A stretch of 64,000 nt of DNA, from positions 1 through 64,000 of IMG/VR virus record IMGVR_UViG_3300020469_003811. One strand, 5' to 3'. The DNA is from a virus. The notes under the pieces are model-generated. The model worked only from the letters and a program-made list of their open reading frames with translations. It had not been told where the DNA came from and searched no databases. Position numbers and translations under genes: made by a program. Positions 23,624 to 33,087 of this stretch are shown here, piece after piece. Positions within the stretch are counted from its first letter, which is position 1. Every line of letters begins with the position of its first letter.

Positions 23624-26600
23624 TTAACTAGTAAGTGACTCACCAGTATTTTTGATTCTCAATGGAATATAGATAAATTCAATTGCTTTTACAGGTTGTA
23701 TAGCAATATCAATCCATAATTCATTTCTATCAATTCTTGTACCAGTGTTGTTACTTTCGTCACAAACTACTAAGAAATCAAACAAACCTCTTTTAGAAAC
23801 TAGATCTTCCATAAATCTGTTAAATGTATCAGTTACTTGATCTCTTGTAATTCTATCATTTGGTTCAAACAAGAATGATTTTGCTAAAGTATCTAATTGA
23901 TATCTTAGGTAAACAACCAATCTTGCTACATTAATTCTATCCATTGCTGAAGCTGTTGCGGCCAATGTTTTTTGTCCGTATACTGTTAAGCCTCTGTTTG
24001 GAATAAACGCAATTGGATTAACTCTGTTAGAATATAATGTGTCTCTTTGACCTTCTGACAATGTTACTGCTTTAAATTCTCCTTCGTTTGAAATGTAACC
24101 AACTGATGTTGAGTTGTCTACAAGTCCTCTAGAGAAACCAGCTGGAGCAAACCATGGAAACGAAACTGTATCATTAAATGCTAAAGTTCTTAACGCGATA
24201 TGCGTTGCTGGAACTGTTACATTTGAACCTGATAAGTCTGATGTGAATCCTGATGGATAGTAAATTCCCGCATATGGTGAAGCTGATGTTAAACCATTTT
24301 CATCATTAGTTGGAGATTTAGCTGTGTTAGTTGCCCATGCTTGTATTGATGTACCATCTGGTTTTAATCTTAATGGTGTATCACCTAATACAAATGCTGT
24401 AAGTTTTCTATCTGTACTTAATGTAATCATTTCATCTAACAATTCTGGATAACCAGGTGCACAAATCAAGTTAAAGTATCTTGACTCTGCTCTAATATCA
24501 TCATTGCTTTGAAGAGATGCCTGCATCGCTGTTACAACAACTTTTCTTTGTGCGTGTCTACCCATGTAAGGTGAGCCATCAGTTTTTAAACCTGACTCAG
24601 TTACCCAAGTGTCGCCGTTGTTTGTACCATCGAAAGTATAGTTTGTTACATATTTTTTAACATTGTAACCTGAAAGTCTAGTATTGAACAATAAAATACC
24701 TGCTGGATATACTGATGGGTTTGGAGCATCTGAATCAAATGATGCGTATGCCGTTCCCCAACTTTGTGCATCTTCGCCTGTACCGCCTGGGTTACCAGCC
24801 GCGTCTGCAAATACTACACCGTCTGCTGTACTTTGATCAGTATTGTCTAACAATACCCATTTAGAAGTACTTGAGTTGTATTTGTATATCTTAGGATAAG
24901 CATCTAGTTCATCTGAATCAATCCAAATGTCACCATTTTGTAATGCTGTTCCATCTGATTGTACAGTTGGTTGTGCTGAAACTATTTGTAAGTCTCTTAA
25001 ACCACCTGATGCAATTGAACCTGATGTTCCATTGTCTTTACTGTTAGCATAAGCAAACCATTTCATTGTACCACCGTCGTTTTCAGCGATAAAAATGTCT
25101 GCGTCCATGCTAGACTTGTACCACAAAGTGCCGTTAACAGGATCTTTAGTTGGTGCTGAAGCTGAACCTTCATAAGTCAAGTCTTGCCATAATGATTTAT
25201 AGAAAAATGCTTTTGAAGATATTCCAGTTGCCGTGTTATCCACGAAACCTAACTGTGCTGTTGTTATTCCTACTTTGTTACCAGCAGTCGTACCATCATG
25301 TATGTAGACAGCTTTACCGCCAGTTCTTGTTAATCTTAGATATTCTTTAGTTGCACTAACATAAGATGAATCTGCTACCACACCGCCTGTTGCTGTTTGG
25401 TTGGCTGATTTATTAATCTCAGTTATGATTTCAGCAAGTGTTACATTTGAACCTGCACCGCCTGCCGCTGTTACTTCAATTGTTTGACCATTAAGTTCAA
25501 ATATAACATGAGTTTGTGAACCAGTTAAGTCAATACCATTACCATGTAATGATGTTGTACCAGTTGCAACTGTGTTTTCGCCTGATGATCTAATTCTTAA
25601 TTTGTATTCAATTTCTTGTACTGATGAAGCCGCACCTGAGTATTGCATTAAAGATTTTTTACCATAATCAGCTGATGTTACTTGGCTTGACGTATGGAAA
25701 AAGTTTGCTTTCATTTCATCTGAAATGTGACCTGCATCAAAATCATCAAATCTTACGTAAACTGATGAGTTACCAACTAGACCTGTTTCTTGGCTAGTTG
25801 CCGCATCATCTCTTGAATATACGTTAGCTGATACTGATGACCATGCACTTGTTGAAGTTGAATAATTTTTAACAACAATGTTAGCACCTTGACCACCTGG
25901 TGTTGATTTTAACCAAACGTCACTGTAACCATTGTTAACTGCTAATGCTGGTGCTGTACCGTTTCCTGATTGGATATACGTTTTACCGTTACCATCTGAA
26001 CCTGCCGCTCCAACAGCCGCTTGCCATGATGCTGATCCAACAACTTCCCATGAAGTACCAACTTTTTGGTATAATCTTGCTGGTGATGTTGAAGCAACCA
26101 AGGCGTAATCTTTTGCCCCACCGTAAGTAGTTACGGGGTCACCATTTGAAGCGACTAGACCGCCACTTGCTCCTGGTGTGTCTGTTAATACTGTAGGATT
26201 CAATTTGTCCCAAGTACTTGAAGTAGTATTTGCTGTAAATACTCCCCAATCTGTATTTGTTGTATCTAACCAATATGTTCCGTTAGCTGGTGTAAGTTTA
26301 GGAGCTGAAGATGAACCTTCTAATTCTGTTAAGTTTACATCTGCTCTAACTACATAAGCTCTATTAGAGATACCTAAAAATGAGTATGTTGATAGCAAAC
26401 CATATTCGTTTCTTTCATCTCCATGTAACTGTGTACCTTGAAGTGAGTGAAACTTAGGTTCGCCAAAGGTTGTAATCAATTCACGTTGTGATGTGATCAA
26501 GTACGGAGTACCTGCCGTAGCACTTGTTGTACCAATTGCTGTGTTGCTAGTGCTTGGGTCAATTTTATCTTGACCTGTGGCTACTACAACCAGTGGTACT

Positions 26601-26677
26601 GTGCCTTGTCCGGCTGGTGAGTACATAGATTCATCAGAAACTGAAACTGATACACCTGGTGATACTAATGTTGGCAT
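23624..26677 (-). CDS. 18: gp18 tail sheath, enlarged
   Basis: A 1017-residue sheath protein (T4 gp18 is 659). The N-terminus (L-V-S-P-G-V-S-V) and the last 300 residues (D-P... F-E-P-N-D, T-R-D-Q-V, D-F-L-V-V-C-D, I-Q-P-V-K-A-I-E-F-I) are the conserved sheath core that contracts during injection. The central about 500 residues are extra: several copies of an N-G-T-x-W / D-S / Y-x-S-S-T-S-K-W pattern that also appears in the gp15 tail and the 786-residue fibre. These are likely surface domains on the sheath. GGGAG Shine-Dalgarno before the ATG. Confidence 0.93.
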   Translation of the reverse strand: MPTLVSPGVSVSVSDESMYSPAGQGTVPLVVVATGQDKIDPSTSNTAIGTTSATAGTPYLITSQRELITTFGEPKFHSLQGTQLHGDERNEYGLLSTYSFLGISNRAYVVRADVNLTELEGSSSAPKLTPANGTYWLDTTNTDWGVFTANTTSSTWDKLNPTVLTDTPGASGGLVASNGDPVTTYGGAKDYALVASTSPARLYQKVGTSWEVVGSASWQAAVGAAGSDGNGKTYIQSGNGTAPALAVNNGYSDVWLKSTPGGQGANIVVKNYSTSTSAWSSVSANVYSRDDAATSQETGLVGNSSVYVRFDDFDAGHISDEMKANFFHTSSQVTSADYGKKSLMQYSGAASSVQEIEYKLRIRSSGENTVATGTTSLHGNGIDLTGSQTHVIFELNGQTIEVTAAGGAGSNVTLAEIITEINKSANQTATGGVVADSSYVSATKEYLRLTRTGGKAVYIHDGTTAGNKVGITTAQLGFVDNTATGISSKAFFYKSLWQDLTYEGSASAPTKDPVNGTLWYKSSMDADIFIAENDGGTMKWFAYANSKDNGTSGSIASGGLRDLQIVSAQPTVQSDGTALQNGDIWIDSDELDAYPKIYKYNSSTSKWVLLDNTDQSTADGVVFADAAGNPGGTGEDAQSWGTAYASFDSDAPNPSVYPAGILLFNTRLSGYNVKKYVTNYTFDGTNNGDTWVTESGLKTDGSPYMGRHAQRKVVVTAMQASLQSNDDIRAESRYFNLICAPGYPELLDEMITLSTDRKLTAFVLGDTPLRLKPDGTSIQAWATNTAKSPTNDENGLTSASPYAGIYYPSGFTSDLSGSNVTVPATHIALRTLAFNDTVSFPWFAPAGFSRGLVDNSTSVGYISNEGEFKAVTLSEGQRDTLYSNRVNPIAFIPNRGLTVYGQKTLAATASAMDRINVARLVVYLRYQLDTLAKSFLFEPNDRITRDQVTDTFNRFMEDLVSKRGLFDFLVVCDESNNTGTRIDRNELWIDIAIQPVKAIEFIYIPLRIKNTGESLTS

Positions 26678-26823
26678 TTTGTATTTCTCCCTGCTATGTT
26701 GTATATGAGTATTTTAAAACCTATATACTACTTTTAAGTTTTACTATATTAATGTTAATATTTATTAGATATTGGAAATAAAGTGCGATTGTAATCCACC
26801 TTTAAAGGTATTAAATACAAGTG

Positions 26824-27240
26824 ATGACTAAATTAGACGATAATAAAACTAAACACGTTAGACCATTGTGTACACGTTGTAAAACACGGCCTTCGGCTTT
26901 TAATTACAGACGTAAAGGCAAGATCTATTATCGTAGTAAATGCGATAGCTGTATAAAAGAAGATCTAGGTATGCGTACAGGTTTTAAATATTCATGGGAA
27001 AAAAGTGGATTTAGAAAAAAACATATATGCGAAAAATGTGGTTTTAAATCTAAACATCCTTCACAAATGGATGTCTATCATATAGACGGCAACTTAAAAA
27101 ATGCTAGTTGGAACAACTTAAAAACTATATGTGCTAATTGTAGTCGTATTAAAAGCATTGAAGAAGTTGGTTGGGCACAGGGTGATTTACAGCCTGATGC
27201 TCCGCCTGTTAGTAAAAAAATAGGTTTGAAAAAATATTAA
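26824..27240 (+). CDS. HNH-like zinc protein
   Basis: A 138-residue protein with four C-x2-C knuckles: C-T-R-C near the start, C-D-S-C, C-E-K-C and C-A-N-C. Between the last two lies V-Y-H-I-D-G-N followed by N-N-L-K-T-I-C, the beta-beta-alpha HNH nuclease pattern. A GTG three bases earlier could also start. TTAAATA ends 6 nt upstream, so it is probably late. An endonuclease role in DNA packaging or processing is inferred. Confidence 0.7.
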   Translation: MTKLDDNKTKHVRPLCTRCKTRPSAFNYRRKGKIYYRSKCDSCIKEDLGMRTGFKYSWEKSGFRKKHICEKCGFKSKHPSQMDVYHIDGNLKNASWNNLKTICANCSRIKSIEEVGWAQGDLQPDAPPVSKKIGLKKY

Positions 27241-27253
27241 AATTGTATATAAT
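27226..27253 (+). promoter_or_regulatory. Possible sigma70 promoter for uL11 gene
   Basis: TTGAAA, 16-nt spacer, TATAAT, ending 24 nt before the ATG. The -10 sits inside an inverted repeat (TTGTA/TACAA). Confidence 0.45.
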
Positions 27254-27276
27254 TACAATATTAAACAAAGGAATTT

Positions 27277-27705
27277 ATGGCAAAAAAAGAAGTTATTGGC
27301 TTAATAAAATTACAAATACAAGCAGGTAAGGCCAACCCTGCTCCACCAGTAGGACCAGCACTTGGTCAAAAAGGAGTCAACATCATGGACTTCTGTAAAT
27401 CATTTAATGACAAAACTAAAAACAGTATGGGTAAACTTATACCTGTGGTAATAACTGTTTATAAAGATAAAAGTTTTACATTTGTATTAAAAAAACCACC
27501 CACATCATTTTTAATTAAGGAAAAATTAAAACTTAAAAAAGGTGGTAAAACTCCTGGTAGATCTAGAATTGCATCAATTAGTAAAGCTCAAGTAGAAGAA
27601 ATAGCTAAAGAGAAAATGGAAGATTTAAATGCGTTGGACCTGGAAGCCGCTGTTAAAATTGTAGCGGGTCAAGCCAGATCCATGGGCATTGATATTAAAA
27701 GTTAA
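27277..27705 (+). CDS. rplK: Ribosomal protein uL11 (L11)
   Basis: A 142-residue, full-length bacterial L11. The N-terminal domain has [21 protein letters not shown] (17-37), with the proline pair bound by thiostrepton-class drugs. The middle keeps D-K-S-F-T-F-V and K-P-P-T-S; the rRNA-binding C-terminal domain has G-K-T-P-G-R and ends A-R-S-M-G-I. L11 forms the GTPase-associated centre with 23S rRNA and contacts EF-G, EF-Tu and RelA. An AAAGGA Shine-Dalgarno precedes the ATG. No residue needed for folding looks lost, so it is probably functional. A phage copy may swap into host ribosomes or blunt the stringent response (inference). Confidence 0.97.
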   Translation: MAKKEVIGLIKLQIQAGKANPAPPVGPALGQKGVNIMDFCKSFNDKTKNSMGKLIPVVITVYKDKSFTFVLKKPPTSFLIKEKLKLKKGGKTPGRSRIASISKAQVEEIAKEKMEDLNALDLEAAVKIVAGQARSMGIDIKS

Positions 27706-27941
27706 TTACTAACTTCTTTAATATTTTCTTGTTCTAAAAACTTGCGGAGTTCTTTCATTGAACTTTTAGTTAACTTATCAACATCATATATGATCCATTG
27801 TTTACTAATGGTATTATAAAATCCTACCTCACGAACTTTAGTTGTTTTTTTATCACGATCAATACAAGATTGAATGTGTTGAGGTTTTAACTTTTTTACA
27901 ATAGTAAAATATTCGCCGATAAATTGATTATTCGTAGACAT
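27702..27941 (-). CDS. Small hypothetical protein
   Basis: A 79-residue basic alpha/beta protein convergent with the uL11 gene (4-nt overlap). It has an AGGAG Shine-Dalgarno. No motif recognised. It may be cotranscribed with the upstream gp1 gene. Confidence 0.6.
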   Translation of the reverse strand: MSTNNQFIGEYFTIVKKLKPQHIQSCIDRDKKTTKVREVGFYNTISKQWIIYDVDKLTKSSMKELRKFLEQENIKEVSN

Positions 27942-27989
27942 TGTGTTGCTCCTGCTGATGATGAAATCTACTATGTTAGAATAATACGG

Positions 27990-28673
27990 TTAACTAGATC
28001 TGTCAACCAATTTTTGCTGATTATTTTTATCTTGTTTATCTTTTTGTGATTTTTTAATTTGTTGTACTACTTCTTCTACGTTGTGATTTAAATCTTCTAA
28101 TGTTCCGGAATTATCTATTGTGTAATCTACACGAGAATTAACCCAGTTCCACTCACTTTCATGTACTCCCATTTCATACAAACTATGTTGTGCAAACGTA
28201 TCTCCACCAGCGGCTTCAACTGCCATTTCATACCAATGCGGCTCTGGTCCTCGTTTGACTCTAATAACTAATCCGCCCATAGTTTTAATTAGACCTACTT
28301 CATTTTTAAATCTGCAATCACTAACAACTGTATTTTTCATACCATGTGATACATATCTATTTTCTAAACTGAATAACCAAATGTTTGGATTAAAATGTTC
28401 TCTTAATACATCAGTGCCAATAATTTGTAATGCATATCTAGGTGAAAATCTTCTATTTGCTAATTTACTGCTCCACCACTGATCGACTTCTTCTCTATAC
28501 TTCCTGCTTTTGTCAGAGTCTCCTTCAAGTAGTTCTCTAGGCCAACCAAAGATATTTGCTACTGCATCTTTAAGAGGAGCCGCAAATGAATCTCTAACAA
28601 AACCATGCTTGATAAATCTTTCAGCAACTGTGTCTTTTCCCGAACCTATAAATCCTACTAAACCTACGATCAT
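27990..28673 (-). CDS. 1: gp1 deoxynucleoside monophosphate kinase
   Basis: A 227-residue P-loop kinase. G-F-I-G-S-G-K-D-T near 7-15 is the Walker A loop, followed by F-A-A-P-L-K-D (substrate/LID region), R-Y-A-L-Q-I-I-G-T-D-V and V-S-D-C-R-F-K-N-E. T4 gp1 (241 residues) phosphorylates dGMP, dTMP and modified dCMP to feed the dNTP pool. Confidence 0.9.
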   Translation of the reverse strand: MIVGLVGFIGSGKDTVAERFIKHGFVRDSFAAPLKDAVANIFGWPRELLEGDSDKSRKYREEVDQWWSSKLANRRFSPRYALQIIGTDVLREHFNPNIWLFSLENRYVSHGMKNTVVSDCRFKNEVGLIKTMGGLVIRVKRGPEPHWYEMAVEAAGGDTFAQHSLYEMGVHESEWNWVNSRVDYTIDNSGTLEDLNHNVEEVVQQIKKSQKDKQDKNNQQKLVDRSS

Positions 28674-28716
28674 TTTTTATTATAACTTTTCCTGTTCTAT
28701 AAGTCAACGACTAATA

Positions 28717-29130
28717 TTAAGCGTCATCTTTGTGTTTTGGTATATTTGCTACTGGAATACCTTCTTCACGCAACTGTTGGGCCTCTATGTCCGTGCATTC
28801 GCCATATATTTTGTCGTCACGTATGCCATTCATTGCCATCCTAGCTTCTTCCGGAAACCTGTCTCCTACATTTTCAAAGTTCTTTTCAATATACTTGTTG
28901 AAGCTACGAGCCATTGTTTTCATTTCATGTTGTTTATTTTTAACAAAGTCTTTGCTGTTCAATTTGCTTGATATGTTTGGTGCCATTATACCTTTGGTAA
29001 CATTTTTTGATTCACATTTGATACACTCTAGCAGATTCTTTTTTTGTAATTTTGAAAATTCTTTACTACTAGCAAACCAACTTTTGAATTCGTATTCGCA
29101 GTCTTGACATATTAAATTATAATTTATCAT
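28717..29130 (-). CDS. DUF1178-like zinc-ribbon protein
   Basis: A 137-residue protein beginning M-I-N-Y-N-L-I-C-Q-D-C with W-F-A-S-S and then C-I-K-C, the DUF1178 pattern known from proteobacterial chromosomes. The C-terminal half keeps P-E-E-A-R-x-M near 95 and G-I-P-V-A near 130. I start at 29130 since family members open M-I-x-x-x-L-x-C; a six-residue longer frame exists. Function of DUF1178 is unknown. Likely acquired from a host. Confidence 0.8.
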   Translation of the reverse strand: MINYNLICQDCEYEFKSWFASSKEFSKLQKKNLLECIKCESKNVTKGIMAPNISSKLNSKDFVKNKQHEMKTMARSFNKYIEKNFENVGDRFPEEARMAMNGIRDDKIYGECTDIEAQQLREEGIPVANIPKHKDDA

Positions 29131-29171
29131 AATATAACTGTAGCACAATTATATATTTTGTCAAATGATTT

Positions 29172-29918
29172 TTAGCCAATAACGAATGTTAATGGATCTT
29201 CACCAGTACCGTATGTTTCAATTTCTCTTTCTAATTTTTCTATGGCTGTTTGAGCTTCATTTTTTAAATCTGCACCATTCATTGAAACGTTACCTTGGGC
29301 ACCTGGTAAACTATTGAATTTAGATCTTGCTTCACCTAACATCATTTTACATTGTGCTAATGCATAATCTCTGATCCAAGGTCTGCTGTATCTTTGTGTT
29401 ATTAGTGTTTCGGCTGGTTTTTCCATGTAAACTTGTAACAATACGTTTTCAGCATTTCTTGGTCTTCTCATTAATATTAGTTTTTGTTTTTCTGTAACAT
29501 ATTTAAAATTTAGATAACCACCAAAAAGTCTTTTAACAACTTCTTGGTATTGAGCAAAAGCATCCCACGTCATAAGTCCACCAATTCTACCACCTTGTAA
29601 AAAGTACAAATTAGTGTATGCTAATTCAAAAGGATCCATGTCAACACCACCTGTTGATCCTGCTACTGATCTTCTGTATATTTCTTTTACTTCAATTACT
29701 TCTTTCGCTAGTGTATATTCGTTTACATCAGCTTGTAATTGTAAAAAGATATATGCTTCTTCTGTAGAATTACCAGATTTTTGTCTATATCTATCTACAG
29801 CTAAATCAATACCTTGCTCGTAGTGTTTTGGATCTAATTCTACGTCAACCATACCATCACCTAAGATGTTACGTATATCCGTGATTAATTCCTGTCTTTG
29901 TGATTTCTGTTTTGCCAT
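29172..29918 (-). CDS. 13: gp13 neck protein
   Basis: A 248-residue protein. The N-terminal S-R-Q-E-L-I-T-D-I, the D-L-A-V-D-R-Y helix and Y-T-L-A-K-E-V-I-E-V-K-E-I-Y-R-R match the marine T4-like gp13 head-completion family (T4 gp13, 309 residues). gp13 and gp14 form the connector under the portal. It is divergent from gp14; ATAAATA elements lie before both genes. Confidence 0.82.
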   Translation of the reverse strand: MAKQKSQRQELITDIRNILGDGMVDVELDPKHYEQGIDLAVDRYRQKSGNSTEEAYIFLQLQADVNEYTLAKEVIEVKEIYRRSVAGSTGGVDMDPFELAYTNLYFLQGGRIGGLMTWDAFAQYQEVVKRLFGGYLNFKYVTEKQKLILMRRPRNAENVLLQVYMEKPAETLITQRYSRPWIRDYALAQCKMMLGEARSKFNSLPGAQGNVSMNGADLKNEAQTAIEKLEREIETYGTGEDPLTFVIG

Positions 29919-29984
29919 GTTATAGTTATTTATTCGTATGGATTAGTTTCAATAAATACTTAGACAAAGGATATTAACAAAATT

Positions 29985-31232
29985 ATGCCAAGACTCAGTT
30001 TATGGAAGCCAAATAAGGGCAATGATTACAAATTTGCTGATCGTACTATAGCAGAACACTTCTATATAGGCGGTACGGGCGTCTTTATACACAAATACCT
30101 AGGACCTCATACGCAAACAGGTAGTATAGCCGGTGATCAACCTAAAAATTCAGTAGTACATCCAACAGGTATACAAGATATGCTATTTGGTGAAAATAGA
30201 GATAGAAAATACGATTCTGATGTCTATGATTTACGTGGAGTATATTCTGTACAAGATCAAGATTTTGATATGACACAATTTGGATTGTTTCAAACAGCAG
30301 ACACACTCTATATAACATTTCATTTAAATGCTATGGTTGAACAACTTGGTAGAAAAATAATGCCAGGTGATGTTTTTGAATTACCGCATATGGCTGACGA
30401 TCTAAGATTAGAAGCAAGTTCAATTACATTAAACAATAAGCCAAGTAAAAAATTTAGAAAAGGTGAAACAATTACTGGTGGTACTTCAGGTACAACAGGT
30501 ACAGTTGTAAGTTATAATCATAATGCAAAAGTTGTAAGACTTGCTACCAATGGTATTTTTACAGTAGGTGAAACATTAACAGGTGGCGATAGTACTGCTA
30601 CACAATCAATTGCACAATTTGAACCAAAAGAAAAAATGAAAATTAATAAATTCTTTGTTGTAGAAGATGCCGCAAGAGGATCAGATGGTTACGATCCAGG
30701 TTGGTGGCCACATATTTGGAGATGTAAAGCAACTGCCTTACAAGACACACAAGAATTTAGAGATATACTTGGTAGCGGTGATGATAAAGAAGATTTAAAA
30801 AATATTATATCTACATATCAATCCGAGATTGATCTTAATGACGGTATTATTGAAGAAGCTAAACGAAATGTTCCTACTAAAGGAATGGAAGTTGGCCACT
30901 TATATACTCATAAAGATGATATGCACAAAGTTAATCCTAGGAACCAAGATGGAACTCCAGGTAAAGGTATAACAATAACACATACTGGTAACAGCTTCCC
31001 AGGATCAATTACAGAAGGTCAATACGTATTACGTACTGATTATTCTCCAAGCAGATTATTTAGAAAAACAGGAAATAGATATATTAAAATTTCTGATAAC
31101 TTTAGAGGATCATATGTTTCAAGTAATAAAGGATTGGGTAGTTTTGTTAATAACAATGCCTCGTCTACAGTCACAGATGATAATAAAGAGCAACAATATT
31201 TAAGTAAGGTAGTTAAACCTAAAACGGATTAA
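29985..31232 (+). CDS. 14: gp14 neck protein with inserted domain
   Basis: A 415-residue protein (T4 gp14, 256). The start P-R-L-S-L-W-K-P-N-K-G-N-D-Y, the G-G-T-G-V-F-I-H-K-Y-L-G-P segment and E-D-A-A-R-G-S-D-G-Y-D-P-G-W-W-P-H-I-W near 230-245 are gp14 hallmarks. Residues about 155-215 are a glycine/threonine-rich insert with two G-E-T-I-T-G-G-like turns, as found in tail-appendage proteins. It completes the neck with gp13. ATAAATA lies about 30 nt upstream with an AAAGGA Shine-Dalgarno. Confidence 0.88.
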   Translation: MPRLSLWKPNKGNDYKFADRTIAEHFYIGGTGVFIHKYLGPHTQTGSIAGDQPKNSVVHPTGIQDMLFGENRDRKYDSDVYDLRGVYSVQDQDFDMTQFGLFQTADTLYITFHLNAMVEQLGRKIMPGDVFELPHMADDLRLEASSITLNNKPSKKFRKGETITGGTSGTTGTVVSYNHNAKVVRLATNGIFTVGETLTGGDSTATQSIAQFEPKEKMKINKFFVVEDAARGSDGYDPGWWPHIWRCKATALQDTQEFRDILGSGDDKEDLKNIISTYQSEIDLNDGIIEEAKRNVPTKGMEVGHLYTHKDDMHKVNPRNQDGTPGKGITITHTGNSFPGSITEGQYVLRTDYSPSRLFRKTGNRYIKISDNFRGSYVSSNKGLGSFVNNNASSTVTDDNKEQQYLSKVVKPKTD

Positions 31233-31237
31233 AAATT

Positions 31238-32602
31238 ATGGATTACTGGTACGACCAACAGATAAGAAGATATATTTTACAATTCATGAGATTGTTTGAT
31301 AACTTCAAAGTAAAAACAGGCAAAACAGATAATAGCAATTCAGAAAGCTATATAAGAACTCCTGTAAGATATGCCGATATGAGTAGAATGGTGGCTCATA
31401 TATTGAGACATAATTCAGAAAACGTTGTTTCATCTGCTCCATTTATGTCAGTTTATATTACTAATTTACAATTGGCTAGAGATAGATTACAAGAACCAAG
31501 AATGGTGGATAAGGTACAAGTTGCTGAAAGAAAATACGATACAACTTCTAAATCTTACATGGCTGAAATTGGTAACACGTATACCGTTGAAAGATTTATG
31601 CCCGTTCCATATAACTTAAATATGGGATTAGATATTTGGTGTTCAAATACAGATCAAAAATTACAGTTAATGGAACAAATATTAGTGTTGTTTAATCCAG
31701 CTGTTGAAATACAAGCAAATGACAATCCATTAGATTGGACTAATATTACTAATGTAGAACTAGTAGATGTTAACTGGAGTTCAAGAGCTGTGCCGCAAGG
31801 TGTTGACACACAATTAGATGTTGCTTCACTAACTTTTAGTTTACCTATTTGGGTTAACCCACCTGCTAAAGTTAAAAAACAATCTATCATTAGACAGATT
31901 GTAGCTAGAGTAAATCAAACAGATTCAATTGACGACTTAGATTATGATCCTAGATTTATAGATTTCTTTGAAAGTTTTGGTGGACAAATTGGTAACGTTA
32001 TAGTTACGCCTGAGAATGCTCAAATTTCTGTAGCAGGAAATAAAGTTGCGTTGCTTGGTGCTTACGGTGTTAATGATAATGAAAAATGGAAAGAGTTTTT
32101 AGAAACATATGGTAAATTGCAAGATGGAATATCTAAATTAATTTTAAGACAATCAAGTGACATTGAATCAAGCACAGGAGATGTGTTTGGAACATTGGCT
32201 TTTGATCCGTCAGATGAAAATAAATTAATATTCACTATTGATACAGCAACATTACCATCAAATACTTTATCCGCAGTTGATAAAATTATAGATCCTGAAA
32301 CCACTTTTCCCGGAACAGGGCTGTCAGCCGCGGCAACTGGACAAAGATATTTGTTAGTTAATGATATTGCAAAAAATACAAGTGCTTGGGGAAATGGATT
32401 TGAAGCTTCTGCAAACGATGTAATTAAATATGACGGTACTAATTGGTCTGTTGATTTTGATGCTAGTGCAAATGGTTCTACTGTACAATATGTTACTAAT
32501 ACCAACACTGGTGTACAGTACAAATGGACAGGAACACAGTGGATTGACAGTTACCAAGGACAATATAAAAATGGTTTTTGGAAATTAGATCTTGCACCTT
32601 AG
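31238..32602 (+). CDS. 15: gp15 tail terminator with C-terminal extension
   Basis: A 454-residue protein (T4 gp15, 272). The first about 270 residues match gp15: W-Y-D-Q-Q-I-R-R-Y, V-P-V-R-Y-A-D-M-S-R, A-P-F-M-S-V-Y-I, and F-M-P-V-P-Y-N-L. gp15 caps tube and sheath and links tail to neck. The remaining about 180 residues are an added beta-rich region with Y-D-G-T-N-W and Y-K-W-T-G-T-Q-W repeats like those in gp18. It follows gp14 by 5 nt. Confidence 0.9.
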   Translation: MDYWYDQQIRRYILQFMRLFDNFKVKTGKTDNSNSESYIRTPVRYADMSRMVAHILRHNSENVVSSAPFMSVYITNLQLARDRLQEPRMVDKVQVAERKYDTTSKSYMAEIGNTYTVERFMPVPYNLNMGLDIWCSNTDQKLQLMEQILVLFNPAVEIQANDNPLDWTNITNVELVDVNWSSRAVPQGVDTQLDVASLTFSLPIWVNPPAKVKKQSIIRQIVARVNQTDSIDDLDYDPRFIDFFESFGGQIGNVIVTPENAQISVAGNKVALLGAYGVNDNEKWKEFLETYGKLQDGISKLILRQSSDIESSTGDVFGTLAFDPSDENKLIFTIDTATLPSNTLSAVDKIIDPETTFPGTGLSAAATGQRYLLVNDIAKNTSAWGNGFEASANDVIKYDGTNWSVDFDASANGSTVQYVTNTNTGVQYKWTGTQWIDSYQGQYKNGFWKLDLAP

Positions 32603-32647
32603 ACAATAATAAAGTAAAATAAAGAATAAAAACAAGGTGAATTAAAA

Positions 32648-33073
32648 ATGTATACCGCAGTAGGTACAACTTTTGTCGCACAAGACACAGGCAGAATGCT
32701 TCTTAATTTAAGAAGTAAAGATGTTTCGTATCCCTACACATGGAGTTTCTGGGGTGGCAAGATTGAAAAGGGTGAACAACCTTTAGATGCTTTACGTAGA
32801 GAATTAAAAGAAGAAATGGGTTTTGTTCCTCCTATGGAAAAATTAAATCCACTTGATACATTTAAATCAAAAGACAAAGGATTTATATATTACACCTATG
32901 TCATTGTTACTCCAATAGAATTTAAACCAAATCTTAATCGTGAAAGTAGTGGCTATGCTTGGGTTGATATTGGCAGATATCCCAAGCCTTTACACAATGG
33001 AGCAAAAATAACATTAAGCAATAAAAAGAATATTCAAAAATTAAAAAAAATTCTTACACCTGCTGATGATTAA
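32648..33073 (+). CDS. NUDIX hydrolase
   Basis: A 141-residue protein with a perfect Nudix box from G37 to F59 (G-x5-E-x7-R-E-L-x-E-E-x-G-F). It hydrolyses a nucleoside diphosphate linked to another group; candidate substrates are damaged dNTPs, nucleotide sugars, NADH or (p)ppGpp-type alarmones. T4 itself encodes the unrelated-context Nudix NudE.1. Placed with an adenine phosphoribosyltransferase and a sugar-nucleotide dehydrogenase, it fits a small nucleotide-metabolism island. Confidence 0.92.
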   Translation: MYTAVGTTFVAQDTGRMLLNLRSKDVSYPYTWSFWGGKIEKGEQPLDALRRELKEEMGFVPPMEKLNPLDTFKSKDKGFIYYTYVIVTPIEFKPNLNRESSGYAWVDIGRYPKPLHNGAKITLSNKKNIQKLKKILTPADD

Positions 33074-33074
33074 A

Positions 33075-33082
33075 AGTAAATA
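33075..33082 (+). promoter_or_regulatory. Late promoter, N5 from ATG
   Basis: AGTAAATA then CGATT then the ATG at 33088. Confidence 0.6.
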
Positions 33083-33087
33083 CGATT

